Positions 50,201-62,662 of a stretch of 64,000 bases of DNA are shown in pieces. The notes beneath the pieces are model-generated. The model did no database searches, was not told the DNA's origin, and worked only from the letters and a program-made list of their open reading frames with translations. Location of the stretch: the NCBI GenBank assembly GCA_024734555.1, contig JANPWX010000097.1, positions 5,543,639 to 5,607,638 on the forward strand, read 5' to 3'. The position numbers and the translations under genes are program-made. The DNA is from Trochalopteron elliotii (lineage: Eukaryota; Chordata; Aves; Passeriformes; Leiothrichidae). Position 1 is the stretch's first letter; each line of letters opens with the position of its first letter.

Positions 50201-52974
50201 AAAGTAAATATAGGGACAAAATTGAATTATAAATGCTCTCAACAAGATGCCTTCCTTCTTCCCTTGTAAATTACTGAATTTCCTGCATTCAGCATGTTGG
50301 TCCCATTCCTGCATCCACCCTGTGTTAAGAATCAAAGTAAAAACCATCAGCTGCAGCAGTCTATCATTTTGTATTTCCAGTGGAAATAATTTAAGTATAA
50401 CACAGTGTCACTGAATATTGGTAAAAAGATGACAGCCCATGATTAAAGTTTTGCACCAGGTAAAATAAATGGCTGGAGGATTGAAGACAAAATGACACAA
50501 GTATTGTTTGATATTGTGTGGTATCTTGTTTTTTAATAGCACTAATCAAATGTCTATTGTTGGTTTTAAGTGCTAGATATATTGTTTTTAACAGGCCTTT
50601 TGAGAAAGAAAAAAACAGACATATAATATGTACATTTCACATAAAATACAAGCTGGTAGTTCTGTCCTTAAAATGCCATTTCAGGGTGGGTTTTTTTAGA
50701 AAAGATGTCAATTCTTAGCAGACTGGTTTGAGATTTCAGTGTTAATCTTTCAGTATTCTGGATACAGTGGTTCTACTGAGTGGAAAAAATTGTGCATGAT
50801 GAGTGTAGTTGATAAGCTTAATTTTTGAAAACACTTTTGGCAGAAAACATTGGCAGATATTTATTTATTCTGGTTTTTGTTTACTGAGATTGCTGTGAGG
50901 GGCCATGTATTTTTGCATGAATATTATTTCTTATTTGTTGTTATTAGCTTCTTTCTATGAAAAATTCTGCACTGACAGGAATTTTTTAGGAAATATGAAG
51001 GCAGTTCAAGTTTATAGCTTTTGTGAGGTCTGAGAAAATCCCTTAGAAATCTTAGAATCTATCATAATAGAATATTTACCCTTTTTCCTTAATTATGTAA
51101 TTTACAGAAATGGTGGTATAGCCTCATTACGAATGTATACAAAATGTCTTTGTCTAAAGGCACTACCTGGAGCTGCCCCAAGTAACAGAATGGCAGCATT
51201 ACCTTCTAGGAAACAGAACAGAGAGAGGGAGAAAACAGGCAGTGAAGAACAGGGTTAGGTTTTTAACTGAAAGGAGTATAAAGACCTATAAGGGTTGTCC
51301 CTGCTTCCAAACCCACAGAATTACTCAGTTCCTGGAGTGGAAGTTCAGGTATGGGCAAGCAGAGATGTGAAAGAAGCAAGGAGCATGCAGCAGGCAGCAG
51401 CTGTCTGAAGAAGGCTGTGCAGTGTTTGAGTGGTTGCCTTCCAGGATGGCATTCTTCCTTCCAACATAGTGTTACATTTCAGTTCCATTCTCTAAGTGTT
51501 TTTTATACTCAGCATAGGGCCGTCTACAGTGTTAAATATTTCAGATGAGAAGGTGTCTGAATGTACCTGGGGTTCCCCACTAGGACTTGTCTGAAATTTG
51601 TGAACAAGGAGGAAATTGAACTCTTGCTCTTCTTTTTGCTCACCAAGTCAAGAAGTGAGAGCTCCTAATCCCAACACAATTTAAGACTGTGGTGGGTGTT
51701 CCACAGCAGTATTGTAGAGGTTAGATCACTCAGCAAGGACACAGGATATCTGGCTCCAGGTACTCTGTCTACTGCACCTCCAGATTTACTCTGTCCTGAG
51801 GAGCCACCACATTAAGGACTGGTCTAGAGGCTCTGTTTGCCTTTTTCCTCAAATCTGCCCCTTCCTGCATATTTCCCTGGCTCCTCGGATGCTGTAGAAA
51901 GCAGAGCCACTGCCAACACCCATTCTTCCAGCTACATGAAAGTGATGTCCACACCTCTGTGCTGCACTGTGATGTCCTGCCTGGGTACACTGGATGTCTT
52001 TTGAATAGGACTGACGTGCAGAGAACTTGACTGTGACTATAAAGTGTAGATATTAGAAGAAGTCAGCCCAGAGCAAATTTTTCAGGTGGTGAAGATGTAA
52101 AAGTCTAAAAGTTAGATGGAGATTGTGAGGATTGCTTTCTTGGGCTTCTGTGGTTCTTGTCCAGAATATTCTGTAGTGGGTAAACATCACATTTAAAGAG
52201 GGAGAGCTAATTGCTGTTTTGTAGATATTGTATTTTTTATAAAGGAGATGGCAAGGTCAGAGAAGCAAGTTGCTGTTGTTTGTCCCAGGGAAAAGTACTA
52301 CCAGCTTCAGACTTTGCCTGGGAGTTTTAGCTAGTCTCCAAGGTAGAGAAGGTTGTTATCTGACAAGGGAATATGTGGAGTCTCCTTCTGGGAGCAAGTC
52401 TTGTTTTCACATGGAGAAATGTGACAATAAGTGCTGAGCAGCCAACAAGTGTTATCAGTGAGCTTTAAAATAAGGGAGTAGAAAGGATCTCTCCCACACT
52501 GGGAGACAGCCACACGATTGGAACCATATGAAGTCAATTAATGAGATTTTTGGCTCCTGAGGAGAATGGAGAAGAGAGACATAATGCAAGGTATTGAATT
52601 GTGAAATTGAGGTTATATTGAAGGCATTTATAGGATTAGGGTGACTTGCAAGAAGGGGGAGGAAAAAAAAGGCTTTGATTTCAGATGTTTAGGGAAGGTG
52701 ACTTTCTAGTGTGCTGGCCAGGGGAACAAAAAAAAAAAAAGTTTTGCTGTTTGGGCAGAGTCCACATTTTCTTTGTACTTTCTCCCTTATCAGTCTACTG
52801 TTGCACACCAGTCAGGTGGGGAAAACTGGATTATGTGCCTCCTTCCCCCTGGAGCCTCATGTGAGTCACTGATTGACACATTGTAGTCCTTGGTTTGTTC
52901 CACAGGTTGGCTGTCAGCATCTTAAAATGTAACAGCCAAGGTTAAAGAAAAAGAACTGATCAGGCTGGAAACTT

Positions 52975-53088
52975 ATTTTTTTCTTTTTTTTTCTTTTTTT
53001 TTTTTTTTCTGTTTTTATTTTTTTCTTTTTTCTTTTTTCTTTTTTCTTTTTTCTTTTTTCTTTTTTCTTTTTTCTTTTTTTTTCTTTT
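52975..53088. repeat. Long T-rich pyrimidine tract, (CTTTTTT)n
   Basis: About 114 nt of almost pure pyrimidine on the + strand. The first half is irregular; the second half is a regular run of about eight CTTTTTT units (about 53022-53080). The minus strand gives a Lys/Arg/Glu-rich artefact frame. Long homopurine-homopyrimidine tracts can form triplex DNA and are length-unstable. Confidence 0.92.
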
Positions 53089-54529
53089 AATGACAAAAAG
53101 AAGTAAAGCTGAAGTAGTAAATACTTGTTAAATATAAGAAGAGTTATTAATGCATGACTGTGAATTAATATGATGAATCAAATAAAAAGGTGAGGCTCTG
53201 CTAAGAGTGAAGCAATACCATTGCCTTTTATCCTCTAAGTATCATTAGAAAATACTTTCTTTTGCTTGCCTCCTTTGTTCACTGCATGGCTATTGCCTTC
53301 AGAATAGGAAACAAAGTCATAGCTAAATCTTGAGTGAGAAGAGCTCATTCCTCCCCTGTGGTGCAAAATATAAATAGAAGCAAGTGACCAAAATACAGAA
53401 AAACTTTCCCTAATTTGTACAATAGTTCAATAAAGAATGGGGATATTGAACAAAGTCTTTTGATTCACATTGCCATTTTATGCAAGCCTCAAAAGTTTCC
53501 AATCATTTTAATTGTCATAATGAAAATCCCTGTTGTTTCTGCCAGACTATTTTTGTTGCATTTTGTTTGCTTTTTTTGTCAGAGAAAATTGCTTTTAGGG
53601 TCAGTGAATGCAGAGTTAAAATATGTGCCAGGTACTGGGAGAAGATAATACATGATTTCCTGAATCTGTACCTTAATGTGGCTCACCTATTAAAAGGAAG
53701 TAATCTAGAATATCTCTTCTTAGTGGTGGTTGGTCTCCTCTCCTAAGTTACCTTTTGATTATGCTGTTTCTGAATAGTTGTCTTACTGTGTAACCTTTTA
53801 GCTTCAGTCTCACTTTCTTGGCTTTCAGTGTGAGGGTTCTTACAGGGATTTCCCTTTAGATAAGCAATATCATCAACACATAGTGTTGACCCCAGGCTGT
53901 TATAAACCACTTGTGACAATTCCCTCACCAAGGGGCATTCCTGAAAACTATAGACAATGACATTTAGAAGCAGTGACATCTTCCTGTGTTGATTCCAAAA
54001 TGCTTTTGAGGAGGTTTTGCAGAACTTTGTTTTGGTTTGGTTTTGTTTTATTTTAAAAGAGTTTAGTATAAAATCTTTTTGGCTATTTTTACACAGGCAT
54101 GTTTTCATTTAGACTACAATGCTCAGGAACTGAATGTGGCTTTTGTATGTATGCAGAGCCCTCAATAAAGAAAAGTCATGTTCTTGTAGTTCCAGTTAGC
54201 ACTATAAATAGCTCTAGAATAATGTTGTGCCGAGAGCCATAGAGAGCCCCCATAGATACCTCCCAGAATCTCATCAAAAGGCAGAGAAGCAGTGTTCTTT
54301 GGAGCTCAAAAGAGAGAGAACCCTTGCTGGTTATGTCTCTTGACATGAATTTCACCCAACATTGCAAGTAGAGGGAAGATATCCTCTAGTTTCCTTTTAC
54401 CCTTTTACCCTGGTCATGTTTCCTATAAAACTGTTGAGCCTCAGTAAGGACAAATGCAATTGCAGTGTCAATTGCCACTTTATGAAGAGAACTCAAGGAT
54501 AAGCCTCTCTGTTCCACATCCATTTCCTC

Positions 54530-55430
54530 CTGTCCATAAACAGCCCTGTTTCTCTGACAGCTCTTTCATCATCATCAACTTGACCTAATGCAGAATTCTG
54601 TCTGCTGCGTCCTTTTGTGTTGCTGTGGATGTCTCAGCCATTCTTCAAGTCAGCTTAGGCCTGCTCTCGTAGATTCTTTCTGCACAGTATCCTTGAGGTA
54701 AAACCTGTCCTGGCCATCCACACACCTAAAAAATAACTCATGTAGAGTCTTGCATCTCACTTACTTCATCATCAATTTCCCTGGCCGTGACTTGACAAAA
54801 GCAGTCTCGCCCTACTCTCATTCATTCAAAATGAGCACTTCTGTCTTTTTTTCCATTTCACTTTGTTTTTCTCCATTAACTCCTTCTGTTCTGTCTCATC
54901 AAGACTAACTACTAGCTTCCAGTGTCAGGGCTGCTCACAGTCTTTAACTCCCTATTCAGTATATTTTTTTATGTGAAAAGACTGACTTTGCTCTGTAGAT
55001 GTTAAACCACATCGGTGTCAATCACTTGCCTGTTGTATTCTTATACTAGCATCTATTACCTTTCTTACATGAGTCCTTTGGGAAGGGATGGAGATCTTGG
55101 GTGTCTAATGACATGTTTCATTGCCTTCCCTCAAATCTTTAAAATGCACATTCACTGTGGTGCCTCGGTGTTGTTGGCACCACTTAGATTCATCAGTTAC
55201 TGGTGTAACTAATTAAACTGTTGTACTGTGACTAACATGCCATGTCCAGTCCACTGTGTTTCTTTGTACATCCTCATCTGTATCCTAGCTCTTGCTGATT
55301 GTTTGAAAGATAAAAGTTGCTTTGAGAAAGAGGCCATCACTGTGATGTGTTTGGTGTTTGTACAAAGCCTGGCACTCTGACTCTTGGCAGTTCAGAATCA
55401 GTAGGTGATTAAGGTATGCTTTGGGTCTAT
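54530..55430 (+). mobile_element. Degenerate ancient LINE 3' region (L2-like, sauropsid type)
   Basis: Several blocks in order match the 3' half of an old LINE common in turtles and crocodilians. They are TCTGCACAGTATCCTTGAGG, GGCCATCCACACACCTAAAA, CTCACTTACTTCATCATC, TGGCCGTGACTTGACAAAAG, CAGTCTCGCCCTACTCTCAT, and near the tail AAAGTTGCTTTGAGAAAG followed by GGTGTTTGTACAAAGCCTGG (the 'tgtttgtacagcgcctagcac' type ending). The first blocks belong to the C-terminal part of the reverse transcriptase coding region; the last are 3' UTR. The reading frame is fully destroyed. Start and end are approximate, and the clade name is from memory and could be wrong. Confidence 0.55.
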
Positions 55431-56914
55431 GTAAATGGGTGATGGATTGTCATTTGTTGTGGATTCCAGCAGATTGTTCCAGACACCTTCATTGAACTTG
55501 CCACATATGCCACTTTGATAGTAATATACAGGCAGGCATATAACACCTAGAGGTGTTGATACATCATGAAATATTTATAAGTATAGGAATAATGTAAAAT
55601 CTCATCCAGACTCAATCCATCATTTTGAAACATTTCATACCTGAAAAATCTCACTGTTTCAGTACAGCCACCCATGGAAGCTTCATGGAGATTGCAAAGG
55701 TATTTTTAGTGTGGATTGAAAATTAATAAACCCAACTCTGAAATTCAGTTTAGTTTAATTTTAACACCTGATGTAAAAGCTAAAGTTTTTTGAATGCTGG
55801 GGACATAATTTTTAATAATCATTTGGAATGTGTCTCTGTGTTAACTATTTGCAGCTTTAAAGTAATTTTCATTCCAAAAGTGTGTTTGAAAAATGCTTCA
55901 AGGCACTGAATACCAAAATACAGACTAAAAGGTGGAACCTTGATATGTTGGGCTTAGATCTGTTCAGAGTATCCAAGTGTATGTGCCTTCACTGATTTTG
56001 GTTGAAAAGTTCAGCATAACATCTTAGCATCTTAGTTCAAGATGTATCAGAGTTTTACAGATACCACGATAAAACAATGCTGGCCTTCAAATAAAAGCCA
56101 TCTGTTAGCAGTAGATCCAGTAATTACTGATTACTAAAATGCCTTTAAAACTTAGACACAGACCAAACCACATTGACCAAAGTGCTGAGTCATGGCCAAA
56201 TAGCAGCAGCCCAGGCACCGTTAGGCTGTGCTGTTATACATGCTGTTCATCTGCCCCCCCTGTGAAATCCTGCATACATCACCATCTCTGCCCTAATTTT
56301 ATCATTAAAGCTCTTTGTTAAATTAAATAGCCAAAAAAAGTTATCCTTTGGAAATTCTGATTCAGCTCTCTAGAGTGTTTTTTTAAGGCTTTAATAATAA
56401 GCCATATATAGATGCAAACAAACATTTTCAAAAAGCAAGTAAATGGGCTTATGCATGTCTGCAGGGAAATATTTTGACTCTGTAACTATGATAATGTGAT
56501 TGACAAGTAGAGAAACAGCAGGGGTTATTTTATTTTTCTGGCTTGGTAAGTGAAATGCTACCTGGATGGAACACAGACATGTAATCCAGTGAAGCATTTT
56601 TCCCTTTGTAATTAGTGATACTTTGAACTCCTTGGGGGAGACCAATTTGTGGACCCCATGCTGCATTATGCCTTCAATAAACATATATACTGATTCTTAA
56701 GTACAGATCAAATAGCTCAGCTTCTGAAGCCTGATTTTGCTCTCAGGCGCAGTATATTGTGGTGTGATTTTTACAGCTTGGCATCTTGTAGAATTTGTGG
56801 AGTTATATACTTGTGTTAGAATTATGAACTTGGGAGAAGTGCAGCTCCTTTTTCCTTTGGGATAAAAGATAAGATGGTATTTAATTTAGTCAGAAAAGTT
56901 AAAATCAAATGGTT

Positions 56915-56947
56915 GTTTTTCTTCTTTTCTTTTCTTCTTTTCTTTCT
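56915..56947. repeat. Short CTTTT/CTT pyrimidine tract
   Basis: About 33 nt of mixed CTT and CTTTT units. Low-complexity intron sequence. Confidence 0.8.
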
Positions 56948-57987
56948 TAAGTCACTTATAATTTCTCACAATTATGTAGTAAATGATATAGTTTGAAAAA
57001 GGACAGTGAAAAAATATTGCAGTTATTAGCATTGAAATCTGTCTGGAAGTGTGTATTACCATGGGAAGAGTTGCTTCTCAGTCCCGTCCCAGGCTCTGCC
57101 ACTGATCTACTATATTTTAGCAAGCAATCTACTCATGTGGTTCCTTAGAGACAACATGTATTAAATGGAGATGTGACCACATCACTTACAAACAGTGTGA
57201 TGTTAGTATTCAGTTATCAAAATTTATCTACACCTAGAATTCCCATTTATTTCCAATGGAAATAACTTCTGGATGGATCTCAGAGGCGTTATTTGTAATA
57301 TACATGTTTGAGAGATGATTAGTGGATGAAAAGTTTATAGAAGTTTTGTATTTTGAATTCTGTTTTTGTTTTGGTGGCATAACAAAGCAGAAGGAAACCA
57401 AAGCACATTAGTAAGAGATAATGACAACGCTCAAAGTGTAAGACTGAAAAAAGGGAGACTGTTGTGGTTTAGTCTCATCTGATTCACCAGTGGTGAAGTA
57501 AGCACATTTTAGTCTGATAAGAAATTTGGTGTACCTATTTTCCAAAAATTAGACCTGATTTGATGCAGTAAATAGTGTGATTGTTCACACATCATCTCCT
57601 ACATCAAATTCAGGAAAGCCACATGGCTGCAGGATGACAGGCCTGTGTGTCTGATATTTTTAAGGAAGCTCTGGTTGTGATGGCAGGACCCCTGATCCTG
57701 TGCCTGAACAGAAGGAAGTCTGTGTAGCTGGTGTTTGCTGTACAGCTGGAAGCAACATCTTAACCCAAGGAGGTTTTTCTATCATCCACTTTGTAATAGG
57801 ACAATAATTTTACTGCTTTTCAGTTTGATATAGCAATGGTATCTCTGTGGGAGCATTTGAGGTACTGTTAGGTTTTTTGGTTGTTTTTATTTTTCAGTCT
57901 ATAATAAGCAGTTACTCCAAGTGTTACTTGAAATAGCAACTATTCTCCCTGAACTGCAGTTTTATTTTCTTTTGGCTTTTATTTCAG

Positions 57988-58231
57988 CTGTGGGAGCCAG
58001 CTGCTCCAAAGAGTGTGGGAAGCTGACTTGGAGGCCTGTCAGCTGTTGATCCGAGGGTTTCAGCTGAAAGAAACCAGTTGCTGTGTTTTTGAGGAAGAAG
58101 AGAACCAAATGGATGAGATGGAGATGACTGCTGATGCCTCACCTGACTCTGAAAAAAGAAAAGAAGGTCACTTTCTAAAGGGCACAGAGTGGGGTGCTGT
58201 TTCCTGCCCCAAACACAGGGAGCTGAAAGAG
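57988..58231 (+). CDS. DISC1: DISC1 exon (human exon 11 equivalent)
   Basis: This 244-nt internal exon begins with C, which completes the Ser codon AG|C split with the previous exon, then gives 81 codons ending in a whole codon (phase 0) before the donor GTATCT. The first residues are CGSQLLQRVWEADLEACQLL; human DISC1 has CKCPLLGKVWEADLEACRLL at about 682-701. Next come IRGFQLKE, then an acidic stretch EEEENQMDEMEM (human EDERQMDDLEG), a poorly conserved Ser/Asp/Lys-rich linker, and the C-terminal ELKE (human EQKE, ending at about residue 769). The exon is about 7 codons shorter than the human long form. Residue 704 in human (Ser, common Cys variant) aligns with Gly here, and human S713 aligns with Cys. 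In mammals this region takes part in self-association and partner binding. The in-exon donor that makes the shorter human form is not evident here. Confidence 0.95.
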
Positions 58232-60824
58232 GTATCTGAAATAGTCTACATCTGCATTTCAGGGGATATTGCTGGTTTTCCTTTTGAGAGGAGGAGTTGA
58301 ATCTTTGGGATGGGTCAGCAGGGCAGGTTAAGTATGAACTTAACATCTGGCTTCCAGTCTGGGACATGAGTAAAATAGCTTATCAGCTTCTCAGAAGTCA
58401 CTCAATGCTTTTTCCTTTTACCATGAGTCTTTTTAAAATGCAGAAATTATTCAGGCAATAAATACAGAATGTACATCAGGATTTAAAGGAAAAATCTATT
58501 AAGTATTTAACCAAAATTATCAGTTGTTCCTCCTCTCACTGACGAGTTTCATCCTGAGTTGGTTCTGCTGACTTGTTAGCCTGGATCATTGTTAGCTGAC
58601 ATGAAGTGAAAGTTAGTTTTCCTCCCTTAGTGAAATGGGCAAAGGCTTCAGAGCTAATAGATGCTAATAGGCTTACAGCATCCAACAATTATTAAAAGGA
58701 GGAAAAAATTATGAAGCTTAGAAGGCTTGACAGATTTCTTTTGAGTTTTCATGTTTTGATCTGGAATGCTATTCCTGCTTGAAAAATCAACCACTATCTA
58801 ATAGTCTTTTAACTATACTGCCTAGGTAAACAAGCTGTTAGAAAAGCTTCATCACCCAACAGCACCACTGTGACAAAAAGACCCTCCAACAACAGTTGTT
58901 AGTTTTATTACCATAGAATTAAGTTGAAAAAAAATTAAAATATGGTTAATTGCGTCTGATGTTAAAAGCCATTGAACTGTGCATTGCTCTGAAATCTGAT
59001 GCCTAATTTTGCATTTATACAGGCTGACTCTTAGTGGAAAGCAGACCTGACTGTAAAACCTCCTCTTGTTAGTGAAATTCTGGTTTTATATTGGGCTTCA
59101 GTAGTTCTTGCAGTCTTTTCCCCGGGCAAAGGGTTTACAGACTGGCTTCATATAAAGAACATTTTTATTAGAAATGGTCAGCTTGGCTTTGATTCCACCC
59201 CCATCACTGCCTTACCATATTATTTATGAGTCTGCTGAAATAATATGAGGAGTTCTGTTGGTTAGGGAAAAACTGTGCTCCTCTTTCAAAAGTGCGTAGA
59301 GGCTCTGGAGTGTTTCGGATTTTGTGACTATTTCTGTAGCACTCCTGATATTTGTGCTATAGGTTATCACCTATTTCACCCCTGCAAGTCCAGATTGTTT
59401 CCCTGAAGATCAACCTTGCTATCCAAGAATTGACAGCTGGGCAGCTGAAGTGAGGTGACTTCTGGCTGTAGAGAGATGTGAGGGACTTGAGGGATGGTTC
59501 CCCATATCTTGAATGGAAGAGGAAACTGGGTTTTTTTTGCAGTGACAGGCAGGATCTAAACTTTTAGAGAAGAGCCATAGCAGATTATTCCCTAACATCT
59601 CTTAGTAGTTCATCACAAAGCAGAATATAGAAACAAATGAAAAAACCTGACACAAATCATGCTAACTTTTGGTTTTGAACATGTTGAAGCGCAAGAAAAA
59701 ATCCGTCTTGATTTGTAAATGGACTTGAAAAACAAACCACTTCCAAAGCATTTAAAGGCTCTGTTATATGGTAGTGTATTTTTTATTTAAAAGTAATTCA
59801 ATATTTGTGGCAAACAAAGTAGTGATGTGGTGCTTAGTCTCTCAATTTAGCCATTTATATGACTTCCATGGAAAAACTTACCCTTTGCCATTTGCAGGGA
59901 ACCTTTTCATAGCCATTTATCAGCACGTGAGGATACCTAATAGAAAAGCATGTATTTGTCAAAATATGTGTTTCATATTATTTAACAAGGCTGTGGTGCC
60001 CCTGTGAGAGGGCTGGCTTGCTGTGGTTGCCATGTTTCTGGAATGACTGTTCTGTTCAACTGTGTCACAACCTCTGTTCCCCATCAGGAAATTTCTAGAG
60101 GGCACCACTGGCCACTGAAGCAGAAGGAAAGAGTCGTGTTCTTAGAGGTTACTGAATTAATTACTTCAAGACAATATACAAAAGGCTGATAATTGCATAT
60201 ATGCCTTGGAAAGTACATTTCATCCCCAGGTGATTGATTTACTTAATAGTGGAATTCTGTAAATGAAGCTCTCCGGTTATTTATTGTGTCATATAGAGCT
60301 AAGCACTAGTGCCAGGGGAATATTGGTTTTGTTGATGTGTACTATAAATAGTTTTCTTGCATATAACTGTATTTTACTCTATAGGTTTTCTTGGAAAGCA
60401 AAAACACCAAAAAAACTAAGTAAGAAACATAACAATAATAAGGAAAGCAAAATAGATGAAAGAGCCCTTCTCATAGATCCTCAGATACTGCTTTGGAGAG
60501 GGACCATTTATCATTTTTAATTAAATATTCTCACTTATTCTCACTAAATCATAAAATATGACATGTTCTGGTATAAAAATATGTAAAGTATAAATTCTTT
60601 GAAAGTTTGTTGTTTTACTGTCATGTGAGTGCAGGTTTATTAACTGTCAACAGTTATTTTATGGTTTTCATAACTGTGTTTTTTAAGACACTGCTGATTT
60701 TATTTTTCCCAATTTTTATGTGGTAGACTGACATCACAAAATAATTCAGTAAATCAGGTTTCCTTTATAACACTGACTGTTAACTGGGGATGAAAATCAG
60801 ATGCATTGGCAGCTCAGCTTGTTG

Positions 60825-60844
60825 AAACATCATTAATGATGTTT
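60825..60844. repeat. Perfect 20-bp palindrome without spacer
   Basis: AAACATCATTAATGATGTTT reads the same on both strands. It has an ATTAAT core. It could be a dimeric homeodomain-type binding site or chance in AT-rich sequence. Confidence 0.75.
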
Positions 60845-62643
60845 TGGTGAAAACTAAATAAAGTGGGGCCAGTAAAAATTATCCTGTGAACCACTCTGAG
60901 TTACTTAAATAAGATGTGCTTCTCTCAGTTGAAGATAACTCGTTAGGCTATAGCACTAAAAAACCACTGGAGCAAAGTTGCAAACAATATTGCTACCCTC
61001 AGTCATGTGGAAGTCAGCTTGTCTAATGTGCTTGATATAGATTCTTGAATTCTCAAATAAGTGTGTGCTTTCCAGCTGGTAGCTGTGTTGATAAAATTAG
61101 GATGTCCCATCATTTCACTTGTAGTTTGACTGTTTTTGACTATTTGGGCTTGATTTTTCTTCGAAGTCTCTGAAGAATTAAAAGTGGGTTTCAGTTTTCA
61201 TCCCACAAATGTTTCATGCTTTTAAACTGAGTGACGTGGAAATTGCAATGATTGCCATACATGGTTAGATGCATATCTAGGTGATTTCTAAAATACACAG
61301 TACCATTTCATTTCTCTTCAGACATTAATGCCTGCATCTTCCACTCTTTATAATATCTTGCCTTTTTTATTTTTTTTTTTTGCTTCTTGATAATGTATGT
61401 GTAAGTAAATGCTTTTATGAAAAGCTTTTAAAAACAGCAAAACCACCAGTGATAACTAATAAACTGAGAGATTTGTGTGTGCTGGGACCTCCCTAACAGC
61501 AAGTAACCTGATGAACATGGGTATGTGTGCACCTGCAGGCTTGAGTTCCTGACCTATCCTTTTTTCTTCTTCTGCTCTCTGGCATGCTGTGCAGTGCTCC
61601 CTCTTAATCACTATGAAGGAAAGCAACACCTACTAGATTTCAAGAAAATTGAGGTGATTAAAGTTACAAGGTAAAATCCAAAATTCAGTAGTTTTACCTT
61701 CTGTAAGTCAGCATTTTTGGTAGTTATCCCATCAGAATTGTTTGTAGTTAATTTCTCACCTTTTTCATCACAAAGGAAGTAGAGAACAGGGATAAGGATA
61801 AGGCCTTCTGTCTTTTCCTCTTCTCTGCTTACTTCAGTTTGCCATCTGGGATGATGTTTTGGGGTTGGTTGAAGATCACTCTGGTGTTTGGAAAATGTTC
61901 TGTAATTGTAAAGCTTTCATGTGATTAAATTTTTAAAAGGTACTGAGGTCTTAATGATACCACATAGACCATCACAAAAAATATTTAATGTGGTGTCTGC
62001 CATTAAAAAGAAGTTATCACAGAACATGATACAACATTTTTCAGAATTTAGCGATAGCAAGCACCAAGAAAGCCTTTGTGAGCAGACTGTGACTGATTAC
62101 TGTGCATTGGGATAGCCTCTGGTCCAGCAGGCAAACGTGTAATGTGTAAAGGACAAAGCCTTTTGAAAGCTAAATAAACTCTGCATTCATTCGAGCTTTA
62201 ATTAAACAATGTGTTTGTGGAGCTTAGAAAATAATTTGGAAATTTTAAATTTAATCTTAGGTTTAAATGTCAGTGTTAAGCATTAGTGAAAGGCAGTGTT
62301 TGTGTGTTCCTTGTGTTGATCCAAGCTAAAAAGGGATGTCAGTGGCAAGAGGCAGCTGGCTTGTGCACCCTGGTCAGGTCCTCACGGTGCCGCTCTGCTG
62401 CATCTGAGACTGGGGTGGAGTTCTGCTGGGAACAATGCCAGCTCTTAGGCAGGGATTGTAGCACCTCAGTAAGCCTAATGCTTACACATGTAATTTAGCA
62501 GTAAAAAATACCAGCAGAAAATTAGTATTACAGGCAAGAGAAATTTAAACCTTTTTTTCAGATTGATTGTTGGAAATTGTGTCCAGTAACAATTGTGATT
62601 TTATGGGCGATTAATGATTTTGCACATTTTTATTTGTATCTAT

Positions 62644-62662
62644 GTATGTGTGTGTGTGTGTG
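62644..62662. repeat. Short (GT)n microsatellite
   Basis: GTAT followed by about seven GT units. A short dinucleotide repeat in the intron. Confidence 0.85.

Larger units (their letters stand above)
39399..57987 (+). other. DISC1: DISC1 intron 10 equivalent
   Basis: The donor GTGAGG directly follows the exon ending CATAG. The acceptor is TTTATTTCAG after a long pyrimidine stretch that includes TTTTATTTTCTTTTGG. Length is 18,589 nt, phase 2. It contains a G/T tract, an A/C tract, an antisense solo LTR, a long pyrimidine tract and an old LINE remnant, each listed separately. In 39399-41566, 41605-45551, 45601-46686, 47280-52974, 53089-54529 and 55431-57987 I see nothing beyond AT-rich intron sequence with chance open frames. 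A pseudo-exon-like stretch near 49877 is discussed under rejected items. Confidence 0.85.

Noticed and set aside
52914..53096. Lys/Glu/Arg-rich minus-strand frame
   Set aside because: It is a translation of the (CTTTTTT)n tract.
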